Shown one piece after another: positions 1 to 7,481 of a DNA stretch of 64,000 nt. The position numbers and the translations under genes are program-made. Within the stretch, counting starts at the first letter, position 1; every line of letters begins with the position of its first letter. This DNA is from Paenibacillus sp. V4I3. GTDB taxonomy: Bacteria; Bacillota; Bacilli; Paenibacillales; NBRC-103111. The notes beneath the pieces were generated by a model. The model saw only the letters and a list, made by a program, of their open reading frames with translations. It did not search any database and was not told the origin of the DNA. The stretch is from the NCBI RefSeq assembly GCF_030817215.1, contig NZ_JAUSZA010000001.1, forward strand, positions 5,058,501-5,122,500. The letters are read 5' to 3'.

Positions 1-2
1 CA

Positions 3-425
3 ACGGTTACAGATTACAACCATAAGGGAGACGAGTGGGAAACTAAAATCAGTACATTTAATAATTCAATGATTCAAGACGTTCAAAACACATTCGGTAT
101 AGATTTTGCTCCGTATAAGAAATATGAGTACGGACAGTTGCTCTTCACTTCGGAGAAACAAAAAGAACTCCAACCACTTGTGGATATTAATATAAAAATT
201 GTTGAGCAGGTTCTCCAACAACCAGGAACAATTATAGGGGGATCTAAAAATGTAGTAAACCCATTTACATTTATCAAAGATGATTTTGGATACATAATGT
301 ACAAAAAGAGAGACGGAACAAACGTTTTACTAACAGTAAAGAAAGTAGATGGAACTTGGACATTTATCAAGCAAGTCAGTAAGCAAGGTAAGCCTATGAA
401 GTCAGAACTTCTATGGTACATGTAA
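3..425 (+). CDS. Hypothetical protein, 5' end outside window
   Basis: The frame is open from base 3, so at least 140 codons are present and the true start lies upstream. The ATG at 69 has no ribosome site and is probably internal. The protein is hydrophilic, with no signal peptide or membrane segment, and I recognise no family. Its TAA stop (423-425) is the TAA of the 5' box of the intergenic repeat that follows. Confidence 0.6.
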   Translation, partial: TVTDYNHKGDEWETKISTFNNSMIQDVQNTFGIDFAPYKKYEYGQLLFTSEKQKELQPLVDINIKIVEQVLQQPGTIIGGSKNVVNPFTFIKDDFGYIMYKKRDGTNVLLTVKKVDGTWTFIKQVSKQGKPMKSELLWYM

Positions 426-486
426 CGAAGAGGTTCTTGTGTGGAGGGTGTGTAGATGGTTTCGTTCCTCAACTACCGGGCAGGAT
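423..486 (+). repeat. Intergenic cassette-type repeat, copy 1
   Basis: A degenerate copy: 5' box TAACGAAGAGGTT overlaps the stop codon of the preceding gene, and the 3' box is CTACCGGGCAGG at 473-484. The hairpin between them is weak. Confidence 0.5.
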
Positions 487-490
487 TACG

Positions 491-573
491 TAATAAACGA
501 TACGTTAATTGCTCATCAAAATATGATAAAATTTGAAATATGTCAGACTTTAGATTCACGCTAAGGGGGCAGT
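491..573 (+). repeat. Possible second degenerate repeat copy
   Basis: AAACGATACGTTAATTG near 494 resembles the 5' box, and CGCTAAGGGGGCAGT at 559-573 resembles the 3' box. The AGGGGG of this 3' box appears to serve as ribosome site for the GTG at 577. Confidence 0.4.
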
Positions 574-576
574 ATT

Positions 577-843
577 GTGAATGTACCTGTTGTTTTGGAC
601 GGTGCGAATGTGTTAAAGTACGCTGTCAATGGCTCCAAAACGCCATTATCAATAATGATATTTGAAGTAGAGGACGGATCTCAAAAGGAAGTAGCCATAA
701 CTGCATTAGCAATAGCAAAATATGAAACTGGAGATAAATACTATCTATTTATGTGTGATAAGAATTGGGTAGTTTTAAATGATTTTGACCTTGATACCGT
801 GGATGAGGCAATGCAATGTGCTTCAACAAGCTTTTCAATATAA
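577..843 (+). CDS. Hypothetical protein, 88 aa
   Basis: GTG start chosen because AGGGGG (563-568) lies at good distance; this ribosome site is inside the repeat 3' box. The product is a small soluble acidic protein (MNVPVVLDGANV... ending in SFSI) with no signal peptide or membrane segment. I do not recognise the family. It stands alone between two repeat copies, like the other small genes here. Confidence 0.6.
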   Translation: MNVPVVLDGANVLKYAVNGSKTPLSIMIFEVEDGSQKEVAITALAIAKYETGDKYYLFMCDKNWVVLNDFDLDTVDEAMQCASTSFSI

Positions 844-864
844 AAAAGTGATTGGATTCAAATT

Positions 865-948
865 AAAACGATAGTTCACACAACAAAAGAGAAGGTAGCT
901 GACCAATAAAAGGTCGACTGCCTTCATTACGCTAACTGGGCAGTTATG
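865..948 (+). repeat. Intergenic cassette-type repeat, copy 2
   Basis: 5' box AAAACGATAGTTCA, an imperfect hairpin (GAAGGTAGCTGACC pairing with GGTCGACTGCCTTC), and 3' box GCTAACTGGGCAG at 931-943. From 949 to 1113 I see nothing further except the leader of the next gene. Confidence 0.7.
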
Positions 949-1113
949 CTCAATAAAAAACTGGAGAAGTTATGGAATGAGATGAAGTGCCAAACATTAG
1001 CAATGTACTTTATTAATGCTTGAATGATAAAGTAATATTGCTTTTGTGTTTTTATTTGCAACGATCCTTATTCTTTACTTTACTAGATGAGCAACTTAGA
1101 AGGGAATTCCTAA

Positions 1114-2652
1114 ATGAAAACTTGTTCAAAAATTATGGCAACAGTTCTGTTGTCTGCCGCACTATTCTTCACTAACTTGAATACAACACAAGCATCCGCT
1201 ATAACTTTTAACGATGTGTCCCCTAGCTTTTGGGGAAATTCAAATATCCAATGGGCTATTGAAAATAACATTGTAGATGGATACCCTGATAATTCATTTA
1301 AGCCGAATCAAAATGTTGAACAGGCAGAATTTATAGCTATGCTTATCCGCGCATACCAACCAAGCGATTATGATCCTACGTCAGAAACGGGAGAATGGTC
1401 AGCACCTTATATTAGATATGCCAATAAAATGGGATGGAAAGTTGTTACTCCTTCATCTTCAGGTGGGCATACGAGTCCTGTATATTTAAATAGGGGGATG
1501 GTGGCACAATATCTTGCAAACGCTACTGGTAAAAATTACAGTACATTTGCTTCCGTACAATACTTGCTTGATCTTGGACTATCAGAAGGCAAGACAGATA
1601 AGAGCATAAACGGATTCCAAAAAGGTGATGAGGTAACACGAACAGAAGCACTTACGTTTATTGAACGATTGAAAAAGCAATTGAACACATTGCAAGCAAG
1701 TCCTATGACCGAAGAAAATTATGACTGGATGAGAGACTTAGATGCCGAAGATATTAGTATTCAGGTAATGAACAAACAGTTACCAACAGACAGCGCGCCT
1801 GTTATCGTTCAGGGCACGGTGATGGTTCCGATTAGCACCGTCTCAGAATCACTCGGCGCGTCAGTCGAGTGGAATCAGCAGCAAACAACGGCTATCGTTT
1901 CGAAGTGGTCAAGGCATGTTACGATGACTATCGGGAAAGAAACAGCTTTTTTTGAGAATAATGCTGCGGGTGAGGCGTTCGACGTTTTATTTGTTGTTCC
2001 GATCAGAACGATCAATAACCGCGTATATGTACCTTTGCGGTTAGTTGCAGAGATGCTTGGCTACAACGTGGATTATCAAAACAATACGGTCTCGATCCAG
2101 TCGCCGTATGCAGGTCGGTACAATGAGAATTATTTCGCTCAGATCCTCTCAGGTGACTTGGAAAGAAGTAGATCCATCTTGACAGCTAATATGGGCGCAT
2201 ACGGTTTACGCAATTATGAGCACCCGCCGTTGAAAACGAACTACCCTGTTTCCAGCGAGGCATTCCTGTTTCCAGAGGGAGAGGCGCTGCGGTTTTTCAT
2301 GATCGAAAACAATGAAACCATCACTTTTTTTGAATATAAGGATGATTTTTTTGTGGCAACTTGGCAGGCTCATGTCGAACAGGTGGAAGGTAACGTAATT
2401 CAACAATTGTTTGCGGATAAGCTTAAGGACCGCACAGGATCGACACCACAAATCAACAAGCCATTGCTCTATTTCTACATTGAACCTTACGGGTTTACGC
2501 TCCAGCGATCAGGCCGCGTGGATGTCGATGGAACGTATACAGAAACTGGATACCGAAATCAGCGCGATGATGTGGCGAATTCATTTGGAACGATTTCGCT
2601 CGTACTTCCGAATGAGGTGCGAAAGGAAATCGTAACAATACCACAAAGTTGA
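1114..2652 (+). CDS. S-layer homology protein with copper amine oxidase N-terminal-like domain
   Basis: 512 aa. Residues 1-29 form a signal peptide ending TQASA. Three SLH-type segments follow: 30-85 (FNDVSPSFWG, DGYPDNSFKPN), about 95-140 (degenerate), and 150-195 (LGLSEGKTDKSI, VTRTEALTFIERL). Residues about 215-330 match the copper amine oxidase N-terminal fold (VMVPISTVSESLGASVEW, VYVPLRLVAEMLGYNVDY), common in Bacillota wall proteins and not itself an oxidase. The C-terminal 180 residues are unrecognised. SLH domains bind pyruvylated wall polymer, so this is a secreted, wall-attached protein. Base composition changes from AT-rich to GC-richer near 1790, at the SLH/CuAO-N border, suggesting a chimera. 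An AAGGGA ribosome site precedes the ATG. Confidence 0.85.
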   Translation: MKTCSKIMATVLLSAALFFTNLNTTQASAITFNDVSPSFWGNSNIQWAIENNIVDGYPDNSFKPNQNVEQAEFIAMLIRAYQPSDYDPTSETGEWSAPYIRYANKMGWKVVTPSSSGGHTSPVYLNRGMVAQYLANATGKNYSTFASVQYLLDLGLSEGKTDKSINGFQKGDEVTRTEALTFIERLKKQLNTLQASPMTEENYDWMRDLDAEDISIQVMNKQLPTDSAPVIVQGTVMVPISTVSESLGASVEWNQQQTTAIVSKWSRHVTMTIGKETAFFENNAAGEAFDVLFVVPIRTINNRVYVPLRLVAEMLGYNVDYQNNTVSIQSPYAGRYNENYFAQILSGDLERSRSILTANMGAYGLRNYEHPPLKTNYPVSSEAFLFPEGEALRFFMIENNETITFFEYKDDFFVATWQAHVEQVEGNVIQQLFADKLKDRTGSTPQINKPLLYFYIEPYGFTLQRSGRVDVDGTYTETGYRNQRDDVANSFGTISLVLPNEVRKEIVTIPQS

Positions 2653-2703
2653 TATCCCGCGGATTGGTTTTAATAGATGGCATGACTGAGTTTCATTTTA
2701 ATG

Positions 2704-2788
2704 AAAAACGATAGTTGAATATGAATACCACAACAGGCTACCGCTGACTTATTTCGGTAGCCTGTTCCACTAACGGGCAGGATAGTTA
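2704..2788 (+). repeat. Intergenic cassette-type repeat, copy 3
   Basis: AAAACGATAGTTGAA, a perfect hairpin AACAGGCTACCG/CGGTAGCCTGTT, then CACTAACGGGCAGGATAG. One of the clearest copies. The hairpin could also terminate the SLH gene upstream. Confidence 0.8.
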
Positions 2789-2871
2789 GAAAAAGAAACG
2801 GATGTTTTCGATGTAAAAAAAAGGGTGGTATCATATACATAAATATACAATAAAAGGAGGAAGGTGTTTTA

Positions 2872-3048
2872 GTGGTGCCTTTTAATGAATCTTCAATGTT
2901 CGCTATGTTACCTACGGTCTTGTTAATTTTTTATGGGTTATTCAGTTTATTTGGAATATATAGTCTTTATTTATTCATCAAACTGGCTATTCGAGGAATT
3001 GCGGCACTAGATATTTATCTAGATGAAAAGAGAAATAAGCGTTTGTAA
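2872..3048 (+). CDS. Small single-pass membrane protein, 58 aa
   Basis: GTG start (2872, or 2875) after a strong AAAAGGAGG ribosome site at 2852-2860. The product has one hydrophobic helix (LPTVLLIFYGLFSLFGIYSL) and a charged C-terminus (LDEKRNKRL). The length is typical of small membrane proteins often missed in annotation. Function unknown. It sits between two repeat copies with its own ribosome site. Confidence 0.65.
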   Translation: MVPFNESSMFAMLPTVLLIFYGLFSLFGIYSLYLFIKLAIRGIAALDIYLDEKRNKRL

Positions 3049-3053
3049 CTATG

Positions 3054-3130
3054 TTAACGCAGAACTATAGTTGAACAAATGTAAAAAGGCTGCCGCGTGC
3101 AGCCTATTGTGCTAACGGGCAGTTTAGCGT
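3054..3130 (+). repeat. Intergenic cassette-type repeat, copy 4
   Basis: 5' box AGAACTATAGTTGAAC, hairpin AGGCTGCCGCGTGCAGCCT, 3' box GCTAACGGGCAGTTTAGCG. It is close to the family consensus. Confidence 0.8.
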
Positions 3131-3370
3131 GGTGGCAGCATGTGCTATTAGACAGTAGTTTATTTTAACGACTATCCATTAATAATGTGTGGGGAATAGT
3201 TTTGGGTTACGAGAAGAAATAGTAATTAATTTGAGGTATTCGTTTCTTGCCTAATAAGGGTAGCTTTGGTATCTGTTTTTATTTGTTCAGTTTAATGACA
3301 GACATTGGAATATATTGTAAGATGATTTGTGTAAACAGAAATTAGTAAATTATTTTTAAAGGAGGATGTA
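3131..3370 (+). other. Leader region of the lipoprotein gene
   Basis: About 240 AT-rich bases between the repeat and the next gene. Apart from the AAAGGAGG ribosome site at 3358-3365, I see no feature I can support. Confidence 0.3.
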
Positions 3371-3838
3371 ATGCGATTAATAGCGAGTGTTTTGTTTATA
3401 TTGCTATTTTTAACTGGATGCACAATAGAGAAGCCCGATCCTGAAAACAAGGAATGGGAAATTAGTCCTTTGTTTAAATCAGGTACATATACCATGATTG
3501 GACAAGAAGGAAGATTGGGTTTTATCTATGATCACAGTGAAGTGACCCGTTTCTACCCGAACAAAAAACAAAAATATATGTGGCACTTTTGGGGGAAGGC
3601 TGAAGAACTTCAAGGTCCATTAAAAGTAACGGGCACAAGTAAAGATACAGGAGAACAAATCACAGTTCTTTCAGCAGCAACAATAGGTGAACCTAACAAT
3701 GGGGCTGATGCACACATTCCATCAATAATGTCACTACCTTCTCCTGGTCTTTGGAGATTAGATGCTTATATTGGAGAAAAAATCTTTGGTAGTATTATTG
3801 TTCAAGTTCAGGAGCAGAAGAAAGAAGTAAACTCATAA
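3371..3838 (+). CDS. Lipoprotein, DUF4871-like
   Basis: 155 aa, ATG with an excellent AAAGGAGG ribosome site. Residues 1-16 are a signal peptide ending in the lipobox LTGC, with Cys17 the expected lipidation site, so it should be anchored to the outer face of the membrane. The body (PLFKSGTYTMIGQEGRLGF, YMWHFWGKAEELQGPLKV, SLPSPGLWRLDAYIGEKI) resembles the small DUF4871 lipoproteins of bacilli, whose role is unknown. That assignment is from memory of the family pattern and is moderate. The gene is isolated between repeat copies. Confidence 0.75.
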   Translation: MRLIASVLFILLFLTGCTIEKPDPENKEWEISPLFKSGTYTMIGQEGRLGFIYDHSEVTRFYPNKKQKYMWHFWGKAEELQGPLKVTGTSKDTGEQITVLSAATIGEPNNGADAHIPSIMSLPSPGLWRLDAYIGEKIFGSIIVQVQEQKKEVNS

Positions 3839-3857
3839 ATTTAAGATACTCGTTATT

Positions 3858-3920
3858 ACGCTAGACATAAACAAGTTGTAAAACTGGCGGTGGCGTTGAA
3901 CTAACGGGCAGTATAGCGCG
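3858..3920 (+). repeat. Intergenic cassette-type repeat, copy 5 (weak hairpin)
   Basis: The 3' box GAACTAACGGGCAGTATAGCG (3898-3918) is intact; the 5' box (CGCTAGACATAAAC) and hairpin are degenerate. A further 5'-box-like GTTAACACAATAGTTCAA lies at 4029-4046, just before the next gene. Confidence 0.55.
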
Positions 3921-4088
3921 GAAACACTCTTCACTTCGACATCCAAAATAAGGTAATATTGTAGAGTGATGAACAAACATATTTGACGACTTCACTGACA
4001 GTATGGACCAGAAGCACAGGCCGTTTCGTTAACACAATAGTTCAATTTGCAGACTAAGACATTATTACCATCTGAAGGGGAGTTTATT

Positions 4089-4592
4089 ATGCTAAAGGGA
4101 ATCCTTTCACTATTTGCCAATAAACATGTGTCTCATAAAAGTATGTCAAAAGTTTACTCAGTTGCAGTTTATAAAAGTCAGGTGGAAGAAAGGTTGTTAT
4201 TTAACCCTTTGGCACAGCACACTTCAGGAGGAAGTGTTGCAACAAACAAAACGATTATCTTAACAAATGATTTTGAGCCTGGTATTTTAGGGGAAACTTT
4301 GAAACATGCATTGAAAATATCGGAAACTTTAGATAAATGGGATGGATCATTGAAAGATGATTTGATTCAGGGAGGGAAAGTTAAAAATCGTAGTCAATTT
4401 GTTAGAAAGTTTTCTCTAGTAAGTGTTACATATTTTGCCGATAAAGGCATTATTAAATTAACAGTAAATAAAAAATATAAATCATCTGGTTTCATAGCAG
4501 AGAGGAATGATCCTGTGTTTGAGCTTTCAGTAGAATCTACAGATGCAGATTTAGGTAATATGTTATTACAAGCTTTCGATTTGTGTATATGA
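4089..4592 (+). CDS. Hypothetical protein, 167 aa
   Basis: ATG at 4089 preferred over the upstream TTG at 4047 because GAAGGGGAG (4074-4082) lies about 7 bases before it. A soluble mixed alpha/beta protein (MLKGILSLFANKHVSHKS..., SVESTDADLGNMLLQAFDLCI) without signal peptide or membrane helix. I do not recognise it. Its size and placement would fit a cassette-borne accessory protein, but that is inference. Confidence 0.6.
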   Translation: MLKGILSLFANKHVSHKSMSKVYSVAVYKSQVEERLLFNPLAQHTSGGSVATNKTIILTNDFEPGILGETLKHALKISETLDKWDGSLKDDLIQGGKVKNRSQFVRKFSLVSVTYFADKGIIKLTVNKKYKSSGFIAERNDPVFELSVESTDADLGNMLLQAFDLCI

Positions 4593-4617
4593 AAAAATGT
4601 ACAAAAGACCACGTTCA

Positions 4618-4640
4618 AATAACGGCGAACTATAACTTCA
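4618..4640 (+). repeat. Partial repeat, 5' box only
   Basis: ATAACGGCGAACTATAACTT resembles the 5' box. No hairpin or clear 3' box follows before the small gene at 4648; GAACATTAACAGGCCGCCG near 4842 may be a remnant of the other half. Confidence 0.4.
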
Positions 4641-4647
4641 GTGTTAA

Positions 4648-4806
4648 ATGCAAAAAGCAATAATTGTTAGTTACTTGACCGATAAAAGGAATAATTTGGA
4701 AGAATTAAATGAATTGTTATCTCAGGGATGGAAAGTAGTTAGTCAAAGTTCTATGGGTGGTGGAGGAGTGAATACGGTCCATTCCCTCGTAATACTAGAA
4801 AAATAG
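4648..4806 (+). CDS. Small DUF4177-like protein, 52 aa
   Basis: The frame runs from ATG 4648 to TAG 4804-4806. The segment LEELNELLSQGWKVVSQSS followed by SLVILEK is the pattern of DUF4177 proteins (L-x-x-L-x-x-G-W-x-V-V), small proteins of unknown function. There is no good ribosome site; the region before it is a partial repeat, so the gene may be weakly translated or its start displaced. Confidence 0.5.
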   Translation: MQKAIIVSYLTDKRNNLEELNELLSQGWKVVSQSSMGGGGVNTVHSLVILEK

Positions 4807-4889
4807 CTATTCAGCTCCCTCAGAGATGACGTTAGTCAACATGAACATTAACAGGCCGCCGCATATCAATAAGAAGGAGTGTGGAAAGT

Positions 4890-5375
4890 ATGTTTCATGT
4901 AAAAGATATTTTATCCGATCAGTTATTAGCAAATGCTAATGACCCTAGTTGGTACCCACCATTTTCAGATGCAGTTGAAAATTTGTCAGAGGAAGTTGCG
5001 TTTTGGAAACCTAGTGAAGATAGTAATAGTATCGCTGAAATTGTGCAGCATTTACTTTATTGGAATGAAACTTGGCAAACCAGGTACCAAAAATCTCATG
5101 TCAATGCTGTGCCTTCCATAGGAAATAATAATAAAAGTTTTATAATCCCGAAAGATCAAAAATTCACTGACTTAAAAGAACGATTATTAGAGGTGCTTTT
5201 ACAATGGCAAGATCTACTTACTGAAGAAAAAGTCGAAAGTGATGTAAATGGTTTCCCAGAGACTGCCAAGTGGTGGGAGATACTCGGAAATGTGTCAACT
5301 CATAATGCATATCACATTGGTCAAATCTGTTATATTCGGAAACTACAAAAGAGCTGGAAAGTAGATACAAACTAA
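4890..5375 (+). CDS. DinB-family protein
   Basis: 161 aa from ATG 4890. AAGGAG (4874-4879) is 10 bases upstream, whereas the GTG at 4881 would abut it. DinB/YfiT-like four-helix bundle: His in IAEIVQHLLYWNETW and His-x3-His in STHNAYHIGQICYIRKL form the usual metal-binding triad. Family members are DNA-damage-inducible proteins or thiol S-transferases; the substrate here is unknown. It stands alone, followed by a repeat copy. Confidence 0.8.
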   Translation: MFHVKDILSDQLLANANDPSWYPPFSDAVENLSEEVAFWKPSEDSNSIAEIVQHLLYWNETWQTRYQKSHVNAVPSIGNNNKSFIIPKDQKFTDLKERLLEVLLQWQDLLTEEKVESDVNGFPETAKWWEILGNVSTHNAYHIGQICYIRKLQKSWKVDTN

Positions 5376-5387
5376 GAAAAATTACCT

Positions 5388-5460
5388 AGCATAAATAGTG
5401 AAGGGGCTTGCAACGCGGCAGTTCCTCTTTTGTTCATTCAAGTAACGGGCAGAATAACGG
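5388..5460 (+). repeat. Intergenic cassette-type repeat, copy 6 (CTCCTCTTTT subtype)
   Basis: ATAGTGAAGGGGCTTGC, hairpin around CAACGCGGCAG, GTTCCTCTTTTGTTCATTC, 3' box AAGTAACGGGCAGAATA. Nearly the same inner sequence recurs at 22226, 31913 and 62821, defining a subtype. Confidence 0.75.
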
Positions 5461-5514
5461 AACTTACAATACTTGGAAGCGTATAATTATTAACACCATC
5501 GGTGGAGGTGGGGC

Positions 5515-5736
5515 ATGACTAAACCAAAAATGGGACTAAGAATGGCATGGATTATTCCAAATATATTAATGTACATTTTTTTCTTGGGCCTTTCTTTGTT
5601 TGTATTTGCGAATTCAGAATTGCTAAATGATATCAATCGACTTGGAATATGGTTTGTTATCCTTATTTTATTGTTGTTAATTGCACTTTTCGGGTCTTAC
5701 CGAATTTGGTATTGGATACAACAGGGGAAGTTGTAG
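5515..5736 (+). CDS. Small membrane protein, 73 aa
   Basis: ATG preceded by GGTGGAGGTGGGG. Two hydrophobic helices (about 10-32 and 43-65) joined by a short loop, with a basic N-terminus and C-terminal WIQQGKL. Function unknown. It lies 73 bases upstream of a second two- or three-helix protein, so the pair may be co-transcribed. Confidence 0.6.
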   Translation: MTKPKMGLRMAWIIPNILMYIFFLGLSLFVFANSELLNDINRLGIWFVILILLLLIALFGSYRIWYWIQQGKL

Positions 5737-5809
5737 ATTCGATAAACACAACAATTTAGTTCTAGGGAGGAAACAACAACGATGTAAATAATTACAGGAG
5801 GAGATTTTT

Positions 5810-6049
5810 ATGCTATGGATAGCGTTGGGAGGTTTAGGTTTGTTAATAAGTTTCGTTATCTCATGGAAACGCGAAGGAATTACACAAGCGATTCTAAATC
5901 TCATTAGCCTACTTAGCTTCCTTTTCGCATTTATTGACCCTTTTAATAACATTATTCGCGTTACTATATATCTTCCTGCCCTTATCTGTGCATTAGCATC
6001 TATTACTATTTCAATTATTTTATGGCGGAGATCCAGTACGCGAAGATAA
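5810..6049 (+). CDS. Small membrane protein, 79 aa
   Basis: ATG with a perfect AGGAGGAG ribosome site. Two to three hydrophobic helices (2-18, 28-45, 50-72) and a basic tail WRRSSTRR. Function unknown; probably in one transcript with the gene at 5515. Confidence 0.65.
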   Translation: MLWIALGGLGLLISFVISWKREGITQAILNLISLLSFLFAFIDPFNNIIRVTIYLPALICALASITISIILWRRSSTRR

Positions 6050-6066
6050 ATGACTTGAAGTTTATT

Positions 6067-6210
6067 TCTAACGAGAACGATAACAAATCATTTGAAGGGT
6101 TGCGGCGTGGCGCTCTTCATTCCGAGGGACGAACGATAGCTGAATAAAAGCACTGCGGCAGCCGGCCATGATGATCGGCTGCCGTTTCCACGCTAACGGG
6201 CAGTAGAGTT
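6067..6210 (+). repeat. Intergenic cassette-type repeat, copy 7, with extra 5' box
   Basis: Two 5' boxes in tandem: CTAACGAGAACGATAAC (6068) and ACGAACGATAGCTGAA (6119). Then hairpin GGCAGCCGGCCATGATGATC...GGCTGCC and 3' box CACGCTAACGGGCAGTAG (6190-6207). It looks like two copies merged by loss of the first 3' half. Confidence 0.75.
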
Positions 6211-6219
6211 ACAAAAATG

Positions 6220-6250
6220 TTGACAATTAGCACAAAAATGGTACTATATA
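6220..6250 (+). promoter_or_regulatory. Probable sigma-A promoter of the methyltransferase gene
   Basis: TTGACA at 6220-6225 and TACTAT at 6242-6247 with a 16-base spacer, ending 38 bases before the chosen start codon and starting just after the repeat. Confidence 0.5.
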
Positions 6251-6288
6251 CCAGCTAGTGTTGACATATGAATCTGGGAGGTATGTGT

Positions 6289-7077
6289 ATGCAAGAAGAA
6301 CTGGTAATTGCGAACAAGCTTGCGTGGGAAACGAAAGCGTATCAGGCTTGGGTTCAAAAGTATGGAACACCAGAAGAACTTGCGGTAGAACTGAAGCTGA
6401 AACATAGGCATCACTTGCGTTACTGGCTAAAGTACATTGGTGATCCAGCAGGCAAGCGAGTTATTAATCTCCTTGGCTCACACGGTCGAAAGGCAATTTC
6501 TTTAGCATTGCTAGGTGCTGATGTTACGGTGGTGGACATATCTGAAGAAAATCGGTTGTACGCGATGCAGGCTGCTACTGCCACGGGTGTGGAAATCGAC
6601 TATATCTGTTCTGACGTCTTGAATATCCCGAACGAAGAGACACTAGGCGAATTTGACATCGTGTTGATGGAGTTTGGAGTTTTGCATTATTTCACAGATC
6701 TCAGCTCTATTTTCTCTGTGGTTCGTCGCAGACTAGGGAAAAATGGTCGGTTTATCTTGACTGACTTCCACCCTTTCGCACGTGCATGGATGAACACATA
6801 CAATTTAAAACAGCCAACTGGTAATTACTTTGACGATAGCATTAAGGAAGGAGAAGTTGCCTTTGCTAAGCTGCTACCTGAGGAGGAACGCTCTGGATTA
6901 GGTAAGACTTTAGTACGAAGTTGGACAGTCGGTGAGATTTTAACTGCAATTGGGACTATGGGGTTATTTATACGGACATTTGAAGAAATACCAAGTTCCA
7001 CAGATCCGAGGTTTCCAGAGTTTTACACTCTAATTACAGATAAAATTGATATGGAATTATCCCCACTACATCCCTGA
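6289..7077 (+). CDS. Class I SAM-dependent methyltransferase
   Basis: 262 aa from ATG 6289, placed 7 bases after GGGAGGT; upstream in-frame ATGs at 6268 and 6283 lack a site. The Rossmann methyltransferase core is clear: motif I VINLLGSHGRKAISLALLG, an acidic end of strand 2 (VVDIS), motif II region IDYICSDVLNI, and FDIVLMEFGVLHYF. After the core, LTDFHPFARAWM resembles small-molecule methyltransferases of the Methyltransf_11/25 type. The substrate is unknown. It has its own promoter and is followed directly by an IS110-type element. Confidence 0.8.
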   Translation: MQEELVIANKLAWETKAYQAWVQKYGTPEELAVELKLKHRHHLRYWLKYIGDPAGKRVINLLGSHGRKAISLALLGADVTVVDISEENRLYAMQAATATGVEIDYICSDVLNIPNEETLGEFDIVLMEFGVLHYFTDLSSIFSVVRRRLGKNGRFILTDFHPFARAWMNTYNLKQPTGNYFDDSIKEGEVAFAKLLPEEERSGLGKTLVRSWTVGEILTAIGTMGLFIRTFEEIPSSTDPRFPEFYTLITDKIDMELSPLHP

Positions 7078-7138
7078 ATATGGAAGACATCCATTGTTAA
7101 ACTCCCTCGGTATGATTTGATTTTCTCACGCAAGCTCG

Positions 7139-7453
7139 TGTATTCGCAGGATTTCATCCTCTTTGATATCGGACGATAAAGGAAAGAGAGTTGAATTGAT
7201 AGGGCCTAATCGTTAGAAGGCATGCGGGAACAGAGGTGGGGGTAACATCACCTAATTTTTACCATCTGTTGCACGTATTCTCCATATGGCCCTTAGCGAT
7301 TTTCGCTCCCATGTCTCAACGGGTCTAAGCCCTCTCATTCCTTCGTCACATCTATCTAAGTGGTGGAGGTCGGTTTTTCTAACGGAACGGGTCAGTGCCC
7401 TTTTGCGTAACGTATCCCGATACTCCGTGCTTTCTTTGTCATCCTGCGAATAC
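7139..7453 (-). ncRNA. Putative bridge RNA / seekRNA of IS element A
   Basis: This region is non-coding but conserved with the element at 28053 (shared GCATGCGGGAACAG, ACGGGTCT, CATTCCTTCGTC, AACGGAACGGGTC, ACTCCGTGCTTTCTTTGT). It is bracketed by a 13-base inverted repeat, GTATTCGCAGGAT at 7139 and ATCCTGCGAATAC at 7441, which covaries with the other element (G-TATT here, TCATT there). It contains TTCTAACGG (7378-7385), identical to the right flank of this element, and an inverted near-copy CGTTAGAAGG (7211). IS1111-group elements are known to encode their guide RNA downstream of the transposase. Strand and ends are inferred. Confidence 0.55.
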
Positions 7454-7481
7454 GCCAACTTGCGTTAGTAATGCATAGTTT

